Shown here one piece after another: positions 62,849 through 64,000 of a stretch of DNA of 64,000 nt (its first letter is position 1; the number at the start of each line of letters is the position of its first letter). The notes beneath the pieces were generated by a model that was not told the origin of the DNA, made no database searches, and saw only the letters and a program-made list of their open reading frames with translations. A program made the position numbers and the translations under genes. Source of the DNA: Cellvibrionaceae bacterium 1162T.S.0a.05 (GTDB lineage Bacteria; Pseudomonadota; Gammaproteobacteria; Pseudomonadales; Cellvibrionaceae). The stretch lies in the NCBI GenBank assembly GCA_000964245.1, contig LANB01000001.1, forward strand, positions 475,501-539,500, given 5' to 3'.

Positions 62849-64000
62849 ATGTCATCCGAGTCCAATCCGTCATCTGAAAAACCCCCATTTTCTCACTCGC
62901 TTTTTCATCACACCGAATTTATACAACGGCACATCGGGCCCGACGAACAACAAACCGCGGCTATGTTAACCCGTCTCGGCGTCAACAGCTTCGAAGAACT
63001 TATTGCCCAAACCGTTCCCGAAAACATTCGCAGTGATGACACCCGCAACCTGAAACCTGCATGTAACGAACATGAAGCGCTTGCTGAGCTGAAAAGCCTC
63101 GCACAAAAGAACAACATTTTTCGCAGCTACATTGGCCTTGGGTATCACGATTGTTTTACACCCCCTGTCATTCAGCGCAATGTTCTGGAAAACCCCGGAT
63201 GGTATACGGCCTACACACCGTATCAACCGGAAATCGCGCAAGGGCGACTTGAAGGCCTGCTGAACTTCCAGCAAATGATCATAGAATTGAGCGGTATGGA
63301 AATGGCAAATGCCTCCATGCTTGATGAAGCCACCGCCGCCGCAGAAGCCATGAGTATGGCCAAGCGTTGCAGCCGTAAAAATCGCTCAAATGTTTTCTTA
63401 CTCGATGAAAACTGTTTGCCACAAACCAAAGAGGTCATAAAAACGCGTGCCGCGTATTTTGGTTTTGACATTCGCGAAGGCAATATCAACACCTTGAGTG
63501 AACAAGCACACTTCGCTGCCATCATCCAATATCCCGGTTGCGATGGCGAAGTGCCGCACTTGACGACACTGATCGAAAAAATTCACAGCCAGGATGCATT
63601 GGCCATTGTTGCCGCCGATATCCTGAGCCTTGTCCTCCTGCAAGCGCCCGGGGAAGCCGGTGCAGACATTGTTGTAGGCAGTAATCAACGCTTCGGTATT
63701 CCTATGGGCTTTGGCGGTCCACATGCCGCGTTTTTTGCTTTTCGCGAAGACTACAAGCGTTCCACGCCGGGCCGTATTATCGGTGTCAGCGTCGACGCAC
63801 GCGGCAAACCTGCCCTGCGTATGGCCATGCAAACCCGCGAGCAACATATTCGCCGCGAAAAAGCCAATTCAAATATTTGCACTTCACAGGTTTTGTTGGC
63901 GGTGATGAGCGCTTTTTATGCGATGTACCACGGCCCCCAAGGGGTAAAAAATATTGCTTCCCGAGTTCACCTCCTCGCCTGCTTGTGCGCCGAAGGTTTA
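62849..64000 (+). CDS. gcvP: Glycine dehydrogenase (decarboxylating), 5' part; continues beyond window
   Basis: P protein of the glycine cleavage system, a PLP enzyme of about 950 residues; the first 384 are here. The frame is open from ATG 62849 to the window end. Family sequence is clear: [89 protein letters not shown] and [21 protein letters not shown]. It is a single-chain P protein, as usual in gammaproteobacteria. No gcvT or gcvH lies upstream of it in this window. Confidence 0.96.
   Translation, partial: MSSESNPSSEKPPFSHSLFHHTEFIQRHIGPDEQQTAAMLTRLGVNSFEELIAQTVPENIRSDDTRNLKPACNEHEALAELKSLAQKNNIFRSYIGLGYHDCFTPPVIQRNVLENPGWYTAYTPYQPEIAQGRLEGLLNFQQMIIELSGMEMANASMLDEATAAAEAMSMAKRCSRKNRSNVFLLDENCLPQTKEVIKTRAAYFGFDIREGNINTLSEQAHFAAIIQYPGCDGEVPHLTTLIEKIHSQDALAIVAADILSLVLLQAPGEAGADIVVGSNQRFGIPMGFGGPHAAFFAFREDYKRSTPGRIIGVSVDARGKPALRMAMQTREQHIRREKANSNICTSQVLLAVMSAFYAMYHGPQGVKNIASRVHLLACLCAEGL

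Overview
The window looks like chromosome of a marine or soil polysaccharide-degrading gammaproteobacterium of the Cellvibrionaceae type (Cellvibrio, Saccharophagus, Teredinibacter relatives). The signs are GH31 and GH10 glycoside hydrolases, many surface lipoproteins with poly-Ser or Pro-Glu linkers, PEP-CTERM and GlyGly-CTERM sorting tails, and housekeeping genes of pseudomonad type (class Ia ribonucleotide reductase with a double ATP-cone, RNase T next to pyrC). This placement is from family resemblance only; no database was searched.

Layout. 0-1.6 kb: 3' part of a GH31 glycosidase. 1.7-5.5 kb: a 1281-residue lipoprotein whose middle third closely resembles the pore-forming and following domains of anthrax protective antigen, followed by a beta-helix and a glycine-rich tail. 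5.8-8.3 kb: hybrid histidine kinase and a convergent LuxR-type response regulator. 8.5-13.2 kb: pyrC, rnt, a 2-Cys peroxiredoxin, bfd (with a Fur box), an orphan response regulator and bfr. From memory, this order continues in Pseudomonas almost directly into grxD and the arg genes. Here grxD, argD and argF appear only at 49.7-52.6 kb, so about 36 kb of accessory genes lie between.

The accessory block (13.2-49.7 kb) holds: a membrane Ser/Thr kinase with a TPR-like periplasmic part; a PEP-CTERM protein; a GH10 xylanase lipoprotein; an operon of cupredoxin lipoprotein, sensor-HAMP-Ser/Thr kinase and outer-membrane barrel; a Fur-type iron module (DUF4856 lipoprotein, imelysin, TonB-dependent receptor, fatty-acid-hydroxylase-like protein, PepSY protein, cytochrome b561); a winged-helix/NACHT regulator; a membrane AraC regulator with a solute-binding-like protein and an alpha/beta hydrolase; an operon of caspase-like lipoprotein, outer-membrane barrel and three-CxxCH Ig-like lipoprotein; and a Ser/Thr kinase divergent from a 1662-residue cytochrome/Ig-repeat GlyGly-CTERM protein. 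Kinase, outer-membrane barrel and extracytoplasmic redox protein recur together. I see no integrase, transposase, tRNA or CRISPR array.

52.6-64 kb: a 1.6 kb non-coding nrd leader with a cluster of DnaA boxes, nrdA, a very stable intercistronic stem-loop, nrdB, two small unknown genes, a PleD-like REC-GGDEF protein, a strong candidate CsrB/RsmZ-type small RNA (17 GGA motifs behind a GacA-box-like site), a Nudix hydrolase, a CvpA/DUF4124 protein and the 5' part of gcvP.

The most noteworthy items are the protective-antigen-like lipoprotein, the candidate Csr/Rsm small RNA and the two redox/barrel operons associated with Ser/Thr kinases.
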